64,000 nucleotides of DNA from Haemophilus influenzae (GCF_900475755.1 NZ_LS483411.1:620001-684000), one strand, 5' to 3'. Positions 1-10,648 are shown, counted from the stretch's first letter. Numbers and translations are program-made. Notes: generated from the sequence alone by a model not told the origin.

Positions 1-252
1 AGTGAACGTGGTTTTGCTAGACTTTATGACAAAATTAACGGTGTGCGAGCCACCAACTTATCTGCTGAGCAATTGAATGTTACGGACGCAAGCGAAAAAA
101 TCATTAATACAAAGTTAGTGAGTAGCTTAGATGTTGAAAAACTTGTTTCTGTTGCAGTTTGTGATGCAGGTAACGGTTGCGAAGAACAACAATTCGGCGA
201 TAAAGGTAATAATACTAAAGTGAGTGTTGGAGAGTTAGAAGCTGAACAATAA
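1..252 (+). CDS. hxuA: HxuA heme:hemopexin-binding protein, C-terminal fragment
   Basis: The frame is open from the first base, so this is the last 83 residues of a longer gene cut by the window edge. It ends in an acidic tail with two cysteines seven residues apart ([10 protein letters not shown]). HxuA is a large secreted two-partner-secretion protein that captures heme-loaded hemopexin, and I recall a cysteine pair near its C-terminus. Identification also rests on the neighbour: in H. influenzae hxuA is followed by folB, as here. A terminator follows at once, so it is the last gene of the hxuCBA operon. An internal GTG at 43 is not a start. With so little sequence the name depends partly on context. 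Confidence 0.75.
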   Translation, partial: SERGFARLYDKINGVRATNLSAEQLNVTDASEKIINTKLVSSLDVEKLVSVAVCDAGNGCEEQQFGDKGNNTKVSVGELEAEQ

Positions 253-284
253 CTATTCAGAACACAAGGTAAAAGTGTAAAGCC

Positions 285-327
285 AATCTGACAGGCACCA
301 ATTAAATTGCATGCCTGTCAGATTTAT
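285..327 (+). terminator. Rho-independent terminator after hxuA
   Basis: A perfect 13-bp inverted repeat (arms 285-297 and 312-324, left arm AATCTGACAGGCA) encloses a 14-nt loop and is followed by a short T-rich stretch. It sits 33 bp past the hxuA stop and before the convergent folB. Confidence 0.75.
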
Positions 328-347
328 TAATAGCCACTATCGCTACA

Positions 348-704
348 TTATTTTAAACATCCACGTATAACCAATACGCCAACATTTCGAGCTTGCGCGA
401 CGGCTTTTGGTTTACTCAGTTTAATTTTTAATCCTTGAAGTTGATAACGTGACTCAAGCAAATCCGCCACTTCATAAGCCACTCGCTCAATCAGCAAGAA
501 AGGTTTACTTTCCACATAATCAATTATCACTTGGCTCACTTCAGCATAATTTAAACAATATGCAACATCATCCGTTTCTGCCGCTTGTTTACAATCCCAA
601 GCCATTTCCAAATCAAACACAAGTTTTTGTTTTATTTGCTGTTCCCAATCATATACACCGATTTGTGCAAAAACAGTCAATTCTTCAATAAAAATACGAT
701 CCAT
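348..704 (-). CDS. folB: Dihydroneopterin aldolase FolB
   Basis: Folate pathway enzyme that cleaves 7,8-dihydroneopterin to 6-hydroxymethyl-dihydropterin and glycolaldehyde in the cytoplasm. The 118-residue product begins MDRIFIEELTVFAQIG and keeps the family landmarks: Glu21, Tyr53 in LNYAEVS, Glu73 in LLIERVA and the catalytic-type Lys98 in LSKPKAV. Length fits the family (about 120). I start at the ATG at 704, behind a clear AGAGGAAA ribosome site; the frame runs 27 codons further upstream but that part is not conserved-looking. It is transcribed divergently from plsY across an 82-bp gap that must hold both promoters. Confidence 0.93.
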   Translation of the reverse strand: MDRIFIEELTVFAQIGVYDWEQQIKQKLVFDLEMAWDCKQAAETDDVAYCLNYAEVSQVIIDYVESKPFLLIERVAYEVADLLESRYQLQGLKIKLSKPKAVAQARNVGVLVIRGCLK

Positions 705-786
705 AAGGTTTCCTCTAAAATTATTGTAGGCGTATGCTATCAATTTTGGGTAGAATAACGAACAGTTTTTCTTGCTGGAGTGCAAA

Positions 787-1386
787 ATGAGCCTTTTCGC
801 CCTTTTTTATATGCTTTTTGCCTATCTTTTAGGCTCTATTTCCAGTGCGATTTTAATTTGTCGCCTTACTGGATTGCCTGATCCTCGTCAAAATGGTTCA
901 CACAATCCTGGTGCGACGAATGTATTACGTATTGGAAATCGTAAGTCTGCCTTGGCGGTGCTTATTTTTGATATGTTAAAAGGGATGATTCCTGTATGGG
1001 CAGGTTATTATTTAGGTTTAACCCAATTTGAATTAGGGATGGTCGCACTTGGTGCTTGTTTAGGGCATATTTTCCCCATTTTTTTTCAATTTAAAGGTGG
1101 CAAAGGTGTTGCAACTGCCTTTGGAGCAATCGCACCAATTTCTTGGGCTGTTGCAGGTTCAATGTTTGGTACGTGGATCTTTGTTTTTCTTATTAGTGGC
1201 TATTCTTCATTAAGTGCGGTACTTACGGCGTTACTCGTGCCTTTTTATGTGTGGTGGTTTAAACCAGAATTTACTTTTCCTGTTGCCTTGGTATGTTGCC
1301 TATTAATTTATCGTCATCACGATAACATTCAACGCTTATGGCGTGGTCAAGAAGATAAAGTTTGGGCTAAATTTAAAAAGAAATAA
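787..1386 (+). CDS. plsY: Acyl-phosphate:glycerol-3-phosphate acyltransferase PlsY
   Basis: Inner-membrane enzyme that acylates position 1 of glycerol-3-phosphate from acyl-phosphate, the first step of phospholipid synthesis. The 199-residue protein is a multi-pass membrane protein with the three PlsY signatures: an early Ser- and Arg-rich loop ending [10 protein letters not shown], the glycine-rich [11 protein letters not shown] near residue 100, and RHHDNIQRL near the C-terminus. The start is the ATG at 787 behind CTGGAG; an in-frame ATG at 772 lacks a ribosome site. A USS lies between it and narQ, with only 40 bp separating the two, so cotranscription is possible. Confidence 0.94.
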   Translation: MSLFALFYMLFAYLLGSISSAILICRLTGLPDPRQNGSHNPGATNVLRIGNRKSALAVLIFDMLKGMIPVWAGYYLGLTQFELGMVALGACLGHIFPIFFQFKGGKGVATAFGAIAPISWAVAGSMFGTWIFVFLISGYSSLSAVLTALLVPFYVWWFKPEFTFPVALVCCLLIYRHHDNIQRLWRGQEDKVWAKFKKK

Positions 1387-1426
1387 AAATTCTACCGCAC
1401 TTTTTTAATTTCCACTGGAGTTTTCT

Positions 1427-3130
1427 GTGCATACCAAGCGTTCTGTTTCCACTCGTATTGCTAAATATTTATTTATTATTTTAATTGTTGCTGGCGTGAT
1501 TAGTTCTCTGAGTTTAGCGATTATAAGTAGTAATAAATATGATGCGAAAGCTATTAATATTTCTGGTTCATTACGAATGCAAAGTTATCGTTTGCTTTAC
1601 GAAATGCGGACACAACCAGAAAGTATAGAAAATAATTTGCGTCGTTATCAGGTTAGCTTACATTCTTCTGCATTACTGGAAACGCAAAATCAATTTTTTA
1701 CACCTAAAGCAGTGAAATTATCTTATCAAACCATTTTGCGACGTTGGGCGATAATGGAAAAATATGCACGTCAGTATGATGTGAAAAATTATAGTGAACA
1801 GCTCACAGATTATGTTGCAGATGTTGATCATTTTGTGTTTGAGCTACAACGTTTCAGTGAGCAAAAATGGATTTTGGGCGTATCGGTGCTTTTTTTCGCT
1901 ATGTTGTTAATTTTAGCTATGGTGTCTTATGTGATTTGGTACACACAGCGAGAAGTTGTGAAACCTTTGCATTTAATGACAAAAGCCAGTATGCAAGTGC
2001 AAATGCGTCAATTCAATCATATTCCGCTTGACACAAGGAAACAAAACGAACTTGGCACGCTGGCACGTGTATTTACACAAATGTCCACAGAACTAGGACA
2101 ACTTTATTCACGTTTAGAAGAAGCTGTAAACGAAAAAACGCAAAAGTTACGCCAAACTAACCGCACTTTAAGCACACTTTATCAAAGTGCTCAACTTCTG
2201 AATACAAACACAATTAACGATAAAATTTTAAATCAAGTTTTGAATTACATTTTTATTAGCGAGCATTTGAACTTCGTTAAAGTGGAAGTGATGGGAGCTG
2301 AGCATTGGGATATTACATTGGGTGAGCGAGAAACCGATAGTGCATTACAAATCGAACCCCTTTCTGTGGATAACGAAGAATTAGGTGTACTCTCTTGGCA
2401 AGCGGGACTACCTTGTCCAGATCCCCGCATTATGCAAAATTTAGCGCAAATGCTTGCTCGTGCGCTTTATTTCCATAAAAATTTACGCCAGAAAGAACAG
2501 CTTTTATTAATGGAAGAACGCTCAATTATTGCGCGAGAATTGCACGATTCCTTGGCACAAGTCTTATCATTTTTACAAATTCAACTTACTTTGCTCAAAC
2601 ATAACCTGAAGAAAGAAGACGAACAATCAAAAGAAAAGAGTTTGGCAATTATTGCCGATTTTGAACAAGCCCTTTCTGGTGGTTACGCACAGTTACGCGA
2701 GCTTTTAGCCACTTTCCGTTTAACCATACAAGAAGCGAATTTACAACTCGCTTTAGAACAGGTAATTAATTCTTTACGCACTCAAACTTCAATGCAAATG
2801 AATGTAAAAAGTCAATTACCCTCACAAAGTTTAAATCCTCAACAGTTAGTGCATATACTTCAAATTGTGCGTGAGGCAACAACCAATGCAATCAAACATT
2901 CTCAAGGCACAGCAATTGAAATAAGTGCAAGAATTAATGCAGAAGGCGAATATGAAATTTTAGTTGAAGATGATGGGGTTGGCATTCCAACTCTTGAAGA
3001 ACCAGAAGGGCATTACGGCTTGAATATTATGGCGGAACGCTGTCGTCAGCTTAATGCACAATTGCATATTCATCGCCGTGAACAAGGCGGCACGCAAGTC
3101 AAGATTACCTTGCCGCATACATTATTTTAG
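1427..3130 (+). CDS. narQ: Nitrate/nitrite sensor histidine kinase NarQ
   Basis: Membrane sensor kinase that detects nitrate or nitrite in the periplasm and phosphorylates its response regulator (NarP in H. influenzae, not in this window). The 567 residues run: first membrane helix (about 14-34), periplasmic sensor with the P-box-like SGSLRMQSYR (about 46-55), second helix (about 148-172), HAMP linker, a central region, a HisKA_3 dimerisation domain with the phosphorylated His at residue 373 (ARELHDSLAQ), and an ATPase domain with Asn487 (N box) and DDGVGIP (G1 box). Translation starts at GTG 1427 behind CTGGAG. The gene is followed after 9 bp by murB. Confidence 0.92.
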   Translation: MHTKRSVSTRIAKYLFIILIVAGVISSLSLAIISSNKYDAKAINISGSLRMQSYRLLYEMRTQPESIENNLRRYQVSLHSSALLETQNQFFTPKAVKLSYQTILRRWAIMEKYARQYDVKNYSEQLTDYVADVDHFVFELQRFSEQKWILGVSVLFFAMLLILAMVSYVIWYTQREVVKPLHLMTKASMQVQMRQFNHIPLDTRKQNELGTLARVFTQMSTELGQLYSRLEEAVNEKTQKLRQTNRTLSTLYQSAQLLNTNTINDKILNQVLNYIFISEHLNFVKVEVMGAEHWDITLGERETDSALQIEPLSVDNEELGVLSWQAGLPCPDPRIMQNLAQMLARALYFHKNLRQKEQLLLMEERSIIARELHDSLAQVLSFLQIQLTLLKHNLKKEDEQSKEKSLAIIADFEQALSGGYAQLRELLATFRLTIQEANLQLALEQVINSLRTQTSMQMNVKSQLPSQSLNPQQLVHILQIVREATTNAIKHSQGTAIEISARINAEGEYEILVEDDGVGIPTLEEPEGHYGLNIMAERCRQLNAQLHIHRREQGGTQVKITLPHTLF

Positions 3131-3139
3131 GACATCAAA

Positions 3140-4165
3140 ATGCAAAATTTACAGCCTTTTCATACTTTCCATATTCAGTCTAATGCTCGTGAAATTATTG
3201 AAGCACATAGTATCGAACAACTACAACAAGTGTGGGCGCATTCTAAATCAGAAAATTTACCCGTACTTTTTTTAGGTCAAGGCAGTAATGTTCTGTTTCT
3301 GGATGATTTTAATGGCGTGGTGGTTTTAAATCGTTTAATGGGGATTACGCACGAACAAAATGCACATTTTCACTATCTTCACGTCAATGGTGGGGAAAAT
3401 TGGCATAAATTGGTGGAATGGTCTATTAATAATGGTATTTATGGCTTAGAAAATCTGGCTTTAATTCCTGGCTGTGCAGGATCTGCGCCTATTCAAAATA
3501 TCGGTGCTTATGGCGTTGAATTTAAAGATGTGTGCGATTATGTGGATGTACTTAATTTAAACACGAATGAAACCTTTAGACTCGACACAGAACAATGTGA
3601 ATTTGGTTATCGTGAAAGTACTTTTAAACATCGTTATCAGCAAGGTTACGTGATTACAGCGGTTGGATTAAAGCTTAAAAAAGATTGGCAGCCTATTCTA
3701 AAATATGGTTCGCTTGTAGCGTTCGATCCAAAAACTGTCACGGCTAAACAAATTTTTGATGAAGTCTGTCATATCCGTCAAAGTAAATTACCTGATCCAA
3801 ATGAAACGGGTAATGCAGGGAGTTTCTTTAAAAATCCAGTTGTCAGTTCAGAACATTTTGAGGAAATCAAAAAACATCACAAAAATCTACCGCACTTTCC
3901 ACAAGCAGATGGCTCAGTGAAATTAGCGGCAGGCTGGCTGATTGATCAATGTAATCTTAAAGGTTTTCAAATAGGAGGGGCTGCGGTTCATAAAAAACAA
4001 GCATTAGTGTTAATTAACAAAAGTGGGGCAACAGGACAAGACGTAGTCAAACTTGCCCATCACGTTCGCCAAACTGTTGCAGAAAAATTCGGTGTATATT
4101 TGCAACCTGAAGTAAGATTTATCAGTGCAACTGGCGAAGTAAATAGCGAGCAAACTATCGCATAA
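3140..4165 (+). CDS. murB: UDP-N-acetylenolpyruvoylglucosamine reductase MurB
   Basis: FAD enzyme that reduces UDP-GlcNAc-enolpyruvate to UDP-MurNAc, the second committed step of peptidoglycan precursor synthesis. The 341 residues match the type I (E. coli-like) enzyme in length. FAD-binding signatures are GQGSNVL and [17 protein letters not shown]; catalytic-type residues are the Arg in GYRESTFK, the Ser in [10 protein letters not shown] and the Glu in LQPEVRF near the C-terminus. It starts 9 bp after narQ behind AGGAC, suggesting cotranscription with that functionally unrelated gene. A USS lies inside the coding region at 3889-3897. Confidence 0.95.
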   Translation: MQNLQPFHTFHIQSNAREIIEAHSIEQLQQVWAHSKSENLPVLFLGQGSNVLFLDDFNGVVVLNRLMGITHEQNAHFHYLHVNGGENWHKLVEWSINNGIYGLENLALIPGCAGSAPIQNIGAYGVEFKDVCDYVDVLNLNTNETFRLDTEQCEFGYRESTFKHRYQQGYVITAVGLKLKKDWQPILKYGSLVAFDPKTVTAKQIFDEVCHIRQSKLPDPNETGNAGSFFKNPVVSSEHFEEIKKHHKNLPHFPQADGSVKLAAGWLIDQCNLKGFQIGGAAVHKKQALVLINKSGATGQDVVKLAHHVRQTVAEKFGVYLQPEVRFISATGEVNSEQTIA

Positions 4166-4188
4166 TTTTATAAACTAAGGATAACACT

Positions 4189-4500
4189 ATGAACTTTAAA
4201 GAAATTTTAGAAACCTTGCCCAACATCGATCATCTAATGGGTTTAAATGTGATGAATGGAGAAACTATTATCCATAACATTCCTGCGATACAAGGTAAAT
4301 TAGGATCGCTTCGCCTTTATAATGCGTTGGCTGAAAAATTTAACGGGAAATTAAACCGAACTTCCGCACAACAAGGTGTTGAATGGTTTGCAGAACACGT
4401 CGAAGATGCAAAAGCGAATCCAGGCAAACATCCAAACATTGATTTACTATTTAAAGTGGTTGATGAAAATCTTAATTTAACCCTCATTCCACTTTGCTAA
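4189..4500 (+). CDS. Small conserved hypothetical protein (possibly DUF2322)
   Basis: A 103-residue, probably cytoplasmic protein that I cannot assign a function. It has no signal peptide or membrane segment and one cysteine, the last residue. AAGGATAAC precedes the ATG at good spacing, so it looks expressed. It lies 23 bp after murB and 137 bp before rpoH and may be the last gene of a narQ-murB unit. My best guess at a family is the uncharacterised DUF2322 group, from memory of similar small proteins. An imperfect dyad (4549-4575) follows it but lacks a T-tract. Confidence 0.75.
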   Translation: MNFKEILETLPNIDHLMGLNVMNGETIIHNIPAIQGKLGSLRLYNALAEKFNGKLNRTSAQQGVEWFAEHVEDAKANPGKHPNIDLLFKVVDENLNLTLIPLC

Positions 4501-4637
4501 TTAATCAGAGTTATTTAGAATAATTGAACTTTTGATTGATAAACCCTGTCTTATTAACAAATTGGTTCAATAAGATAGCTTATTGTGCTATAACTAAGTA
4601 CATTGATTGGCAAAAGCCAAAATAAAGAAGGGAAACG

Positions 4638-5483
4638 ATGGATAAAGAAACACAAATGATGTTAGTTCCTCAAGGCAGTATCGAAGGTTATATTCGTGCG
4701 GCAAATGAATATCCGATGCTGACCGCAGAGGAAGAAAAGGAATTGGCAGAACGTTTGTATTATCACGAGGATTTAGATGCTGCGAAAAAACTCATTTTGT
4801 CGCATCTTCGTTTCGTGATCCATGTTGCACGTGGCTATTCTGGCTATGGCTTGCCTCAAGCGGATTTAATCCAAGAAGGCAATATCGGGTTAATGAAAGC
4901 GGTAAAACGTTTTAACCCTGAAGTTGGTGTACGTTTGGTGTCATTCGCCGTACATTGGATTAAAGCGGAAATCCACGAATATGTGCTTCGTAACTGGCGT
5001 ATCGTAAAAGTAGCGACCACGAAGGCTCAACGTAAATTATTTTTCAACCTACGCAAAACTAAACAACGTTTAGGTTGGTTCAATGAAAATGAAGTTGATA
5101 TGGTGGCAAATGAATTGGGTGTTTCCAAAGAAGATGTGATCGAAATGGAATCGCGTATGAGCGGTGCCGATGTAGGTTTTGATTTACCCACTGATGATGC
5201 AGAAACAGAGACTTACTCTCCATCCCTTTATTTGGAAGATAAAAGTTCTAATTTCGCTGCAGAGCTTGAAAATGAAAACTTTGAAAGCCAAGCCACTGAG
5301 CAACTAAGCACGGCATTACAAAGTTTGGATGCGCGCAGCCAAGATATTATCAAAGCTCGTTGGTTAGATGATAACAAAGCAACATTACACGACTTAGCAG
5401 CAAAATATAATGTCTCTGCGGAACGTATCCGTCAATTAGAAACCAATGCACTGAAAAAATTAAAAAGTGCGGTCAATTTTTAA
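4638..5483 (+). CDS. rpoH: Heat-shock sigma factor RpoH (sigma-32)
   Basis: Alternative sigma factor directing RNA polymerase to heat-shock promoters. The 281 residues show region 1.2/2 starting with [17 protein letters not shown], region 2.3-2.4 ([20 protein letters not shown]), the diagnostic RpoH box around [13 protein letters not shown] (about residues 130-145), and region 4.2 near the end ([17 protein letters not shown]). Length agrees with E. coli RpoH (284). The ATG at 4638 follows GAAGGGA. A 137-bp gap upstream should hold its promoter; I could not assign a sigma class by eye. A USS lies over the last codons (5465-5473). Confidence 0.96.
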   Translation: MDKETQMMLVPQGSIEGYIRAANEYPMLTAEEEKELAERLYYHEDLDAAKKLILSHLRFVIHVARGYSGYGLPQADLIQEGNIGLMKAVKRFNPEVGVRLVSFAVHWIKAEIHEYVLRNWRIVKVATTKAQRKLFFNLRKTKQRLGWFNENEVDMVANELGVSKEDVIEMESRMSGADVGFDLPTDDAETETYSPSLYLEDKSSNFAAELENENFESQATEQLSTALQSLDARSQDIIKARWLDDNKATLHDLAAKYNVSAERIRQLETNALKKLKSAVNF

Positions 5484-5500
5484 ATAATTTATAAAAAGAA

Positions 5501-5524
5501 AACCTGCTGATTAGCAGGTTTTTT
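5501..5524. terminator. Bidirectional terminator between rpoH and dusC
   Basis: An 8-bp stem (AACCTGCT/AGCAGGTT, loop GATT) is followed by TTTTTT on the plus strand and by a T-rich run (TTTTCTTTTT) on the minus strand. It separates the convergent rpoH and dusC and overlaps the dusC stop codon. Confidence 0.85.
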
Positions 5525-6455
5525 ATTTATCATTTAAACGTAATTTCAAATCTTCAGCAGTTTGGCAAGTCTTAATCTTATCAAACACTTTGTTCGCCTC
5601 ATCATATTCCTTATTCAAATAACGTAACCATTGTTTAATTCGTGCCACATGGTAAAAACCGCTGCCATATTCATTTTCAACATTCGCATATTTTTGCAAG
5701 ATTTTTTGAATCTCACGCCAAGGCATTTTTTCTGTATTTGATTTCAGAACATGACTTAAATTCGGAATATTCAACGCACCTCGTCCCACCATTAAATCCT
5801 GACAACCTGTTTGAGATAAGCAATCTTGCCCATCTTGCCAATGCCAAATTTCTCCGTTAGCAATAACAGGAATGGATAAATGCTCTCGAACTTTACCAAT
5901 TTTTTTCCAATTAATTCGATCAGCACGATAACCATCAGATTTTGTGCGTCCATGAACTGTAATTTCGGTTGCTCCCCCTTGCTCTACCGCATCAGCGATT
6001 TCAAAAGCTTGAGAAATATTATCCCAGCCTAACCGCACTTTTACACTAACGGGGAATTCACTTGGCACGGCTTGGCGTAAGGCTTGAGTGGCACGATAAA
6101 TCAATTCAGGCTGTTTCAATAATGCCGCACCACCATTACTGCCATTTACAGTTTTAGAGGGGCAACCACAATTTAAATCAATGCCATGAGAGCCAAGTTC
6201 TATCGCACGAATCGCATTTTCAGCAAGGCATTCTGGATGCTGCCCTAGCAACTGCACTCGCACAGGCGTGCCAGAAGAAGTAAAGCCCTGATTTTTTAAT
6301 TCAGGGCATAAACGATAAAATACTTTTTCAGGGAGAAGTTGATCAACTACACGAACAAATTCTGTTATACATAAATCGTAGTCATTCACTTCAGTGAGAA
6401 GTTGGCGTACAAAGGGATCAAGAACCCCTTGCATAGGCGCAAGAATAACACGCAC
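5523..6455 (-). CDS. dusC: tRNA-dihydrouridine(16) synthase DusC
   Basis: Flavoenzyme that reduces uridine 16 in the D-loop of tRNAs, using FMN and NADPH. The 310-residue TIM-barrel protein starts with the FMN-binding [10 protein letters not shown] and carries the catalytic Cys98 in NCGCPSK; it also has [10 protein letters not shown], the phosphate-binding NGEIW and MVGRGAL. These features fit the DusC branch (E. coli 315 residues) better than DusA or DusB. The start is a GTG at 6455 that shares one base with the djlA stop (TAGTG), so the pair is translationally coupled. Confidence 0.88.
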   Translation of the reverse strand: MRVILAPMQGVLDPFVRQLLTEVNDYDLCITEFVRVVDQLLPEKVFYRLCPELKNQGFTSSGTPVRVQLLGQHPECLAENAIRAIELGSHGIDLNCGCPSKTVNGSNGGAALLKQPELIYRATQALRQAVPSEFPVSVKVRLGWDNISQAFEIADAVEQGGATEITVHGRTKSDGYRADRINWKKIGKVREHLSIPVIANGEIWHWQDGQDCLSQTGCQDLMVGRGALNIPNLSHVLKSNTEKMPWREIQKILQKYANVENEYGSGFYHVARIKQWLRYLNKEYDEANKVFDKIKTCQTAEDLKLRLNDK

Positions 6456-7321
6456 TATTTCCAGCCTTTTGCTTTACAAATTAAATCGTAAGCAGCTTGA
6501 ATCTGTTGCGTTTTTTCTTTTGCCATTTCCATCATTTCTGGCGGTAAACCTTTCGCCACGAGTTTATCTGGATGGTGTTCATTCATTAAACGACGATAAG
6601 CGCGTTTTACTACTTGTTGCTCGTCGGACTCAGTCACACCCAATACTTTATAGGCATCATTTAAAGTTGGGCCAGAAGCATGTTGGTAACCACCACTATT
6701 TTGTTGCTGATATTGGTAGCCACCTTGATATGCACCTTGTTGATATTGCTGATAGAAACCGCCTTGAGTAAAAGCTCGAGCAGCCATTTCCATTGCAATC
6801 ATTTGTTCAAATTGCATACGAGAAAGACCAAGTTCTTCAGCAATCACATAAAGCACTTCTTTCTCATTTTCGTGAAGTTCTGAATCGGCAAAAGCCGCTT
6901 GAACTTGCACTTGTAAGAACATTCGCAATAAATCAGTACGTTGCCCACAACCAATGCGAAATTCACGGATCACTTGACGAATTGGGAAATCAGATTCTTT
7001 ACCACGACGAAACGCATCCTGTGCTAATTTACGCCCTGCATCATCTAGTTTAAGCTGAATCATTAATTGATTAGCTAATTGGATATCTTCTTCTGTTACA
7101 CGCCCTTTCGATTTGCTTAAATGCCCTAGCACTGCAAAGGTGGTTTGCATAAACAAGTCTTGACGCGTTGTTTTCTTTTTAAAGAAACTAGAACTTACCG
7201 AACCAAGTTCATACAATTTTTTATCTGCGATGGAGCCTAAGATTAGCCCAGCAATCGCACCAAAAAATCCACCAACTTTCCAACCTAAAAATACGCCTAT
7301 AATTTTTCCAATAAAATTCAT
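6455..7321 (-). CDS. djlA: Membrane-anchored DnaJ-like co-chaperone DjlA
   Basis: Type III J-domain protein that stimulates DnaK from the cytoplasmic face of the inner membrane. The 288 residues have a single N-terminal Gly-rich membrane segment (about 4-31), a TerB-like helical domain (about 50-185), a short Gln/Tyr/Gly-rich linker (about 190-220) and a C-terminal J domain with HPD at residues 250-252. Domain order and length match E. coli DjlA (271). It is the first gene of a two-gene unit with dusC. The 78 bp upstream, before pyrE, contain a USS. Confidence 0.92.
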   Translation of the reverse strand: MNFIGKIIGVFLGWKVGGFFGAIAGLILGSIADKKLYELGSVSSSFFKKKTTRQDLFMQTTFAVLGHLSKSKGRVTEEDIQLANQLMIQLKLDDAGRKLAQDAFRRGKESDFPIRQVIREFRIGCGQRTDLLRMFLQVQVQAAFADSELHENEKEVLYVIAEELGLSRMQFEQMIAMEMAARAFTQGGFYQQYQQGAYQGGYQYQQQNSGGYQHASGPTLNDAYKVLGVTESDEQQVVKRAYRRLMNEHHPDKLVAKGLPPEMMEMAKEKTQQIQAAYDLICKAKGWK

Positions 7322-7399
7322 TCTTTCCTCTGTTAAGTCAAAGTGCGGTTATTTTTATAATGTTATTTATAATGATAACAAAAATTTATTTCTCAAGTT

Positions 7400-8041
7400 T
7401 TATACGCCAAATTCGGCACGATAAGCACGCATTTCTGGCAAATGGCTACTGTATCGCGGATCTTGTTCAATAAATTGCATCAAATCATCTAAATCAATAA
7501 TTGATAACACTTGGCATTGATAATCACGTTCTACTTCTTGAATTGCTGAAAGCTCGCCTTTTCCTCGTTCCTTACGGTTTAAGGCGATTAATACTGCCGC
7601 AAGCTCTGCCTGATTTGCACTGATTAATTCCATAGATTCACGAATTGCAGTACCAGCCGTAATCACGTCATCCACAAGCAAAATTTTTCCTTGCAATGGA
7701 CTACCAATTAAATTGCCGCCCTCTCCGTGATCTTTCACTTCTTTGCGATTAAAACACACGGGTTTATCAATACCATAACGATTAAATAACGCCACCGAAA
7801 CTGAAGTGCCAATTGGAATACCTTTGTAAGCCGGGCCAAAAACAACATCAAAATCTACCGCACTTGCCTGAATTGCCGCAGCATAAAACTCGCCTAAACG
7901 CGCTAAATCTGCCCCCGTATTAAACAAACCTGCATTGAAAAAATACGGACTTTTACGCCCCGATTTCAAAGTAAACTCGCCGAATTTCAATACATTTCGG
8001 CTTAAAGCAAATTCGATAAAATCGCGTTTATATTGTTCCAT
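7400..8041 (-). CDS. pyrE: Orotate phosphoribosyltransferase PyrE
   Basis: Transfers phosphoribosyl from PRPP to orotate to make OMP in pyrimidine synthesis. The 213-residue length equals that of E. coli PyrE. The PRPP-binding signature is [16 protein letters not shown], and [13 protein letters not shown] forms the flexible catalytic loop with Lys and His. It follows rph after only 23 bp, preserving the enteric rph-pyrE order but without room for the E. coli intercistronic attenuator. Downstream, 7361-7380 holds a weak dyad that might terminate the unit. Confidence 0.95.
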
Positions 8042-8064
8042 TTTTTAATCCCTATAAACTATGT

Positions 8065-8781
8065 TTATAAGCCTAACGCTTCGCGTTGAGCGATGAAAAT
8101 TTGATTACAGCCTTGTTTCGCTAAATCTAATAATGTTAATAATTCTTCATGGCTAAATGGCTCGCCTTCTGCGGTGCCTTGTACCTCAATCATGCGACCA
8201 TCTTCCATCATCACAACATTCATATCAGTTTCTGCTGCAGAATCTTCCACATATTCCAAATCACAAACGGCTTGCCCCTCAACAATCCCTACAGAAATCG
8301 CCGAAACTAGACCTTTAATTGGGTTAGTTTTTAACGTGCCATTCTCAATTAAACCGTTGATCGCATCACATAATGCGATAGCAGCACCAGTAATGGATGC
8401 GGTACGTGTGCCGCCATCTGCTTGAATAACATCGCAATCTAAAGTAATCGCACGTTCGCCAAGTGCTTTGAGATCCACCATCGCACGCAAAGAGCGAGCA
8501 ATTAAGCGTTGAATTTCCATTGTGCGTCCGCCTTGTTTACCTTTAGCCGCTTCACGTTGCATACGACTATGTGTTGAACGTGGCAACATTCCATATTCAG
8601 CCGTGACCCAGCCTTGTCCTTGTCCTTTTAAGAAACGTGGTACAGCATCTTCCACTGTTGCAGTACAAAGCACTTTGGTGTCCCCAAATTCAACAAGCAC
8701 GGAACCTTCAGCGTGCTTGGTGTAATTACGGGTAATTTTAATTTGGCGGAGTTGATTATTTTCTCGATTATTTGGACGCAT
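8065..8781 (-). CDS. rph: Ribonuclease PH
   Basis: Phosphate-dependent 3'-5' exoribonuclease that trims tRNA precursors as a hexamer. The 238 residues include the RNase PH core: [12 protein letters not shown], the arginine-rich [32 protein letters not shown] segment, the phosphate-contacting [10 protein letters not shown] and DYVEDS-like [16 protein letters not shown]. Length is the full bacterial size, unlike the frameshifted rph of E. coli K-12 MG1655. It is the upstream gene of a two-gene unit with pyrE, and is preceded by a hairpin with a T-run (8821-8841). Confidence 0.95.
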   Translation of the reverse strand: MRPNNRENNQLRQIKITRNYTKHAEGSVLVEFGDTKVLCTATVEDAVPRFLKGQGQGWVTAEYGMLPRSTHSRMQREAAKGKQGGRTMEIQRLIARSLRAMVDLKALGERAITLDCDVIQADGGTRTASITGAAIALCDAINGLIENGTLKTNPIKGLVSAISVGIVEGQAVCDLEYVEDSAAETDMNVVMMEDGRMIEVQGTAEGEPFSHEELLTLLDLAKQGCNQIFIAQREALGL

Positions 8782-8820
8782 AATTATTCCTTGATATGGT
8801 TTCTAACGATGTAATAAAAA

Positions 8821-8841
8821 AGCGTACTATTCTAGCACGCT
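8821..8841 (-). terminator. Hairpin with T-run in the rph leader region
   Basis: Read on the minus strand, AGCGTGCT and AGTACGCT pair with one mismatch around a 5-nt loop, followed by six T. It lies 40 bp upstream of rph and downstream of the tRNA-Ala terminator. It could be a second tRNA terminator or an rph-pyrE leader attenuator; the sequence does not decide between them. Confidence 0.55.
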
Positions 8842-8893
8842 TTGATTTTTATTTTTGTTAAAATTCACTAAGATATTGATTATTGATAATAAA

Positions 8894-8920
8894 AAAGCAA
8901 GGTAAGTAACCTTGCTTTAT
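8894..8920 (-). terminator. Terminator of the tRNA-Ala gene
   Basis: A perfect 10-bp stem (arms 8894-8903 and 8909-8918) with a 5-nt loop, followed on the minus strand by TTT and an AT-rich tail. It begins 8 bp past the tRNA 3' end. Confidence 0.85.
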
Positions 8921-8925
8921 TAATT

Positions 8926-9002
<77 letters not shown>

Positions 9003-9016
9003 TAAAAGACAGCAAT

Positions 9017-9045
9017 ATGATAAAATTTGACTATGTGGCTGTCAA
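9017..9045 (-). promoter_or_regulatory. Sigma-70 promoter of tRNA-Ala
   Basis: On the minus strand, -35 TTGACA (9040-9045) and -10 TATCAT (9017-9022) are separated by exactly 17 bp. The -10 ends 15 bp before the mature tRNA 5' end. Confidence 0.75.
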
Positions 9046-9081
9046 TACGATTTTATTATGTGTTTGTTATCCGATTAAATA

Positions 9082-10524
9082 TTAAGCGTTTTGTGCATTA
9101 ATAAAATCAATTGCGCGCTGAATACGTGTAAGTACACGATCTCTGCCGATACCGACTAGGGTAACATCCATTGATGGAGATTGACCAGAGCCTGTCACAG
9201 CAACACGTAATGGCATGCCAACTTTGCCCATTCCTACTTCTAATTCAGCAGCCGTTTGCTCAATCGCTTCGTGAGTAGAATGTAAATCCCAGCTAGAAAG
9301 TGCGGTTAATTTTTCTTTTATTTTTGTAAGCGCTTCAACAGCATTGCCTTTGAAATGTTTTTTCGCTGCAGGTTCATCAAAGGTTTCAAACTCTTCAAAG
9401 AAATAGCGGCTTGAGCTAGCCATTTCTTTTAAGGTTTTGCAGCGTTCCGCAAGCATAGAGACAATTTCAGTTAATGCAGGACCATTGGTTGTATCAATGC
9501 CTTGATCTTTGTAATGCCATTCAAGATGTTTAACCACATATTCTGGCGGTAATTCACGGATATAATGTTGATTCAACCATTGTAATTTTTCAGTGTTGAA
9601 TGCACTAGCTGATTTGCTAACGTGATCTAATTCAAAATAATTGATCATTTCTTCGCGACTGAAAATTTCTTGGTCGCCATGTCCCCAGCCTAAACGCACA
9701 AGATAGTTGATTAAAGCTTCTGGTAAGTAACCATCATCACGATATTGCATTACGCTCACTGCACCATGTCGTTTAGAGAGTTTTTGACCATCATCTCCAT
9801 TAATCATGGAAACGTGCGCATAGGTTGGAATTGGGGCTCCAATGGCTTTTAAAATGTTAATTTGACGTGGCGTGTTGTTGATATGATCTTCGCCACGGAC
9901 AACGTGTGTGATACCCATATCCCAGTCATCTACAACCACGCAGAAGTTATAAGTTGGCGAACCGTCTGTGCGACGAATAATAAGATCATCAAGTTCACTG
10001 TTGCTGATTTCAATGCGACCACGTACGGCATCATCAAATACTACCGAGCCTTCAGTTGGATTTTTGAAACGTACAACGTGAGGTTCATCTGGAGAGCGGA
10101 TGTGATCGTGTAAGCAGTGGCGGTCATAACGTGGTTTTTCTTTATTTTGTTCTTGAGTATGACGAAGTTCTTCTAAGCGATCTTTAGTACAATAGCAACG
10201 ATATGCTAAGCCTTGTTCAATCATTTCATCGATCACTTGGTTGTAACGATCAAAGCGTTTAGTTTGGTAATAAGGGCCATGCTCCCACGGAAGATTTAAC
10301 CATTCCATTCCTTCAATAATTGCAGCTGTTGCTTCTGGTGTTGAACGCTCTAAATCTGTGTCTTCAATTCGTAATACAAATTCGCCGTTATTATGTTTTG
10401 CGTATAACCAGGAATAAAGTGCGGTACGTGCGCCACCTACATGTAAATAACCTGTAGGGCTAGGAGCAAAACGAGTACGCACTTTTACATTTGGATCTAA
10501 ATTAAAAGGAGCATCTAGTTTCAT
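9082..10524 (-). CDS. gltX: Glutamyl-tRNA synthetase GltX
   Basis: Class I aminoacyl-tRNA synthetase charging tRNA-Glu. The 480 residues carry the HIGH-type signature in [17 protein letters not shown] near the N-terminus, and the KMSKS-type signature [14 protein letters not shown] near residue 255. The zinc-binding-like CYC segment ([13 protein letters not shown]) is present, as in E. coli GltX. Length is close to the E. coli protein (471). The ATG at 10524 follows GATAGGTTATAAAA, a weak ribosome site. It has a separate promoter region shared back to back with the tRNA-Val operon. Two USS lie within the gene. Confidence 0.96.
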   Translation of the reverse strand: MKLDAPFNLDPNVKVRTRFAPSPTGYLHVGGARTALYSWLYAKHNNGEFVLRIEDTDLERSTPEATAAIIEGMEWLNLPWEHGPYYQTKRFDRYNQVIDEMIEQGLAYRCYCTKDRLEELRHTQEQNKEKPRYDRHCLHDHIRSPDEPHVVRFKNPTEGSVVFDDAVRGRIEISNSELDDLIIRRTDGSPTYNFCVVVDDWDMGITHVVRGEDHINNTPRQINILKAIGAPIPTYAHVSMINGDDGQKLSKRHGAVSVMQYRDDGYLPEALINYLVRLGWGHGDQEIFSREEMINYFELDHVSKSASAFNTEKLQWLNQHYIRELPPEYVVKHLEWHYKDQGIDTTNGPALTEIVSMLAERCKTLKEMASSSRYFFEEFETFDEPAAKKHFKGNAVEALTKIKEKLTALSSWDLHSTHEAIEQTAAELEVGMGKVGMPLRVAVTGSGQSPSMDVTLVGIGRDRVLTRIQRAIDFINAQNA

Positions 10525-10648
10525 TTTTATAACCTATCTTCAATAAAATATTAGTCGTTATTCTACTACGACTTGTTTGACTTCTAAATAAAAAAGCGGA
10601 TTTTATGCTTATTTTTACGACAATTAAACAAAATTTAGTAAAAAGGTA

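Noticed and set aside
7361-7380. Terminator after pyrE
   Set aside because: A 6-bp AT-only stem with no proper T-run is too weak to list as a feature.
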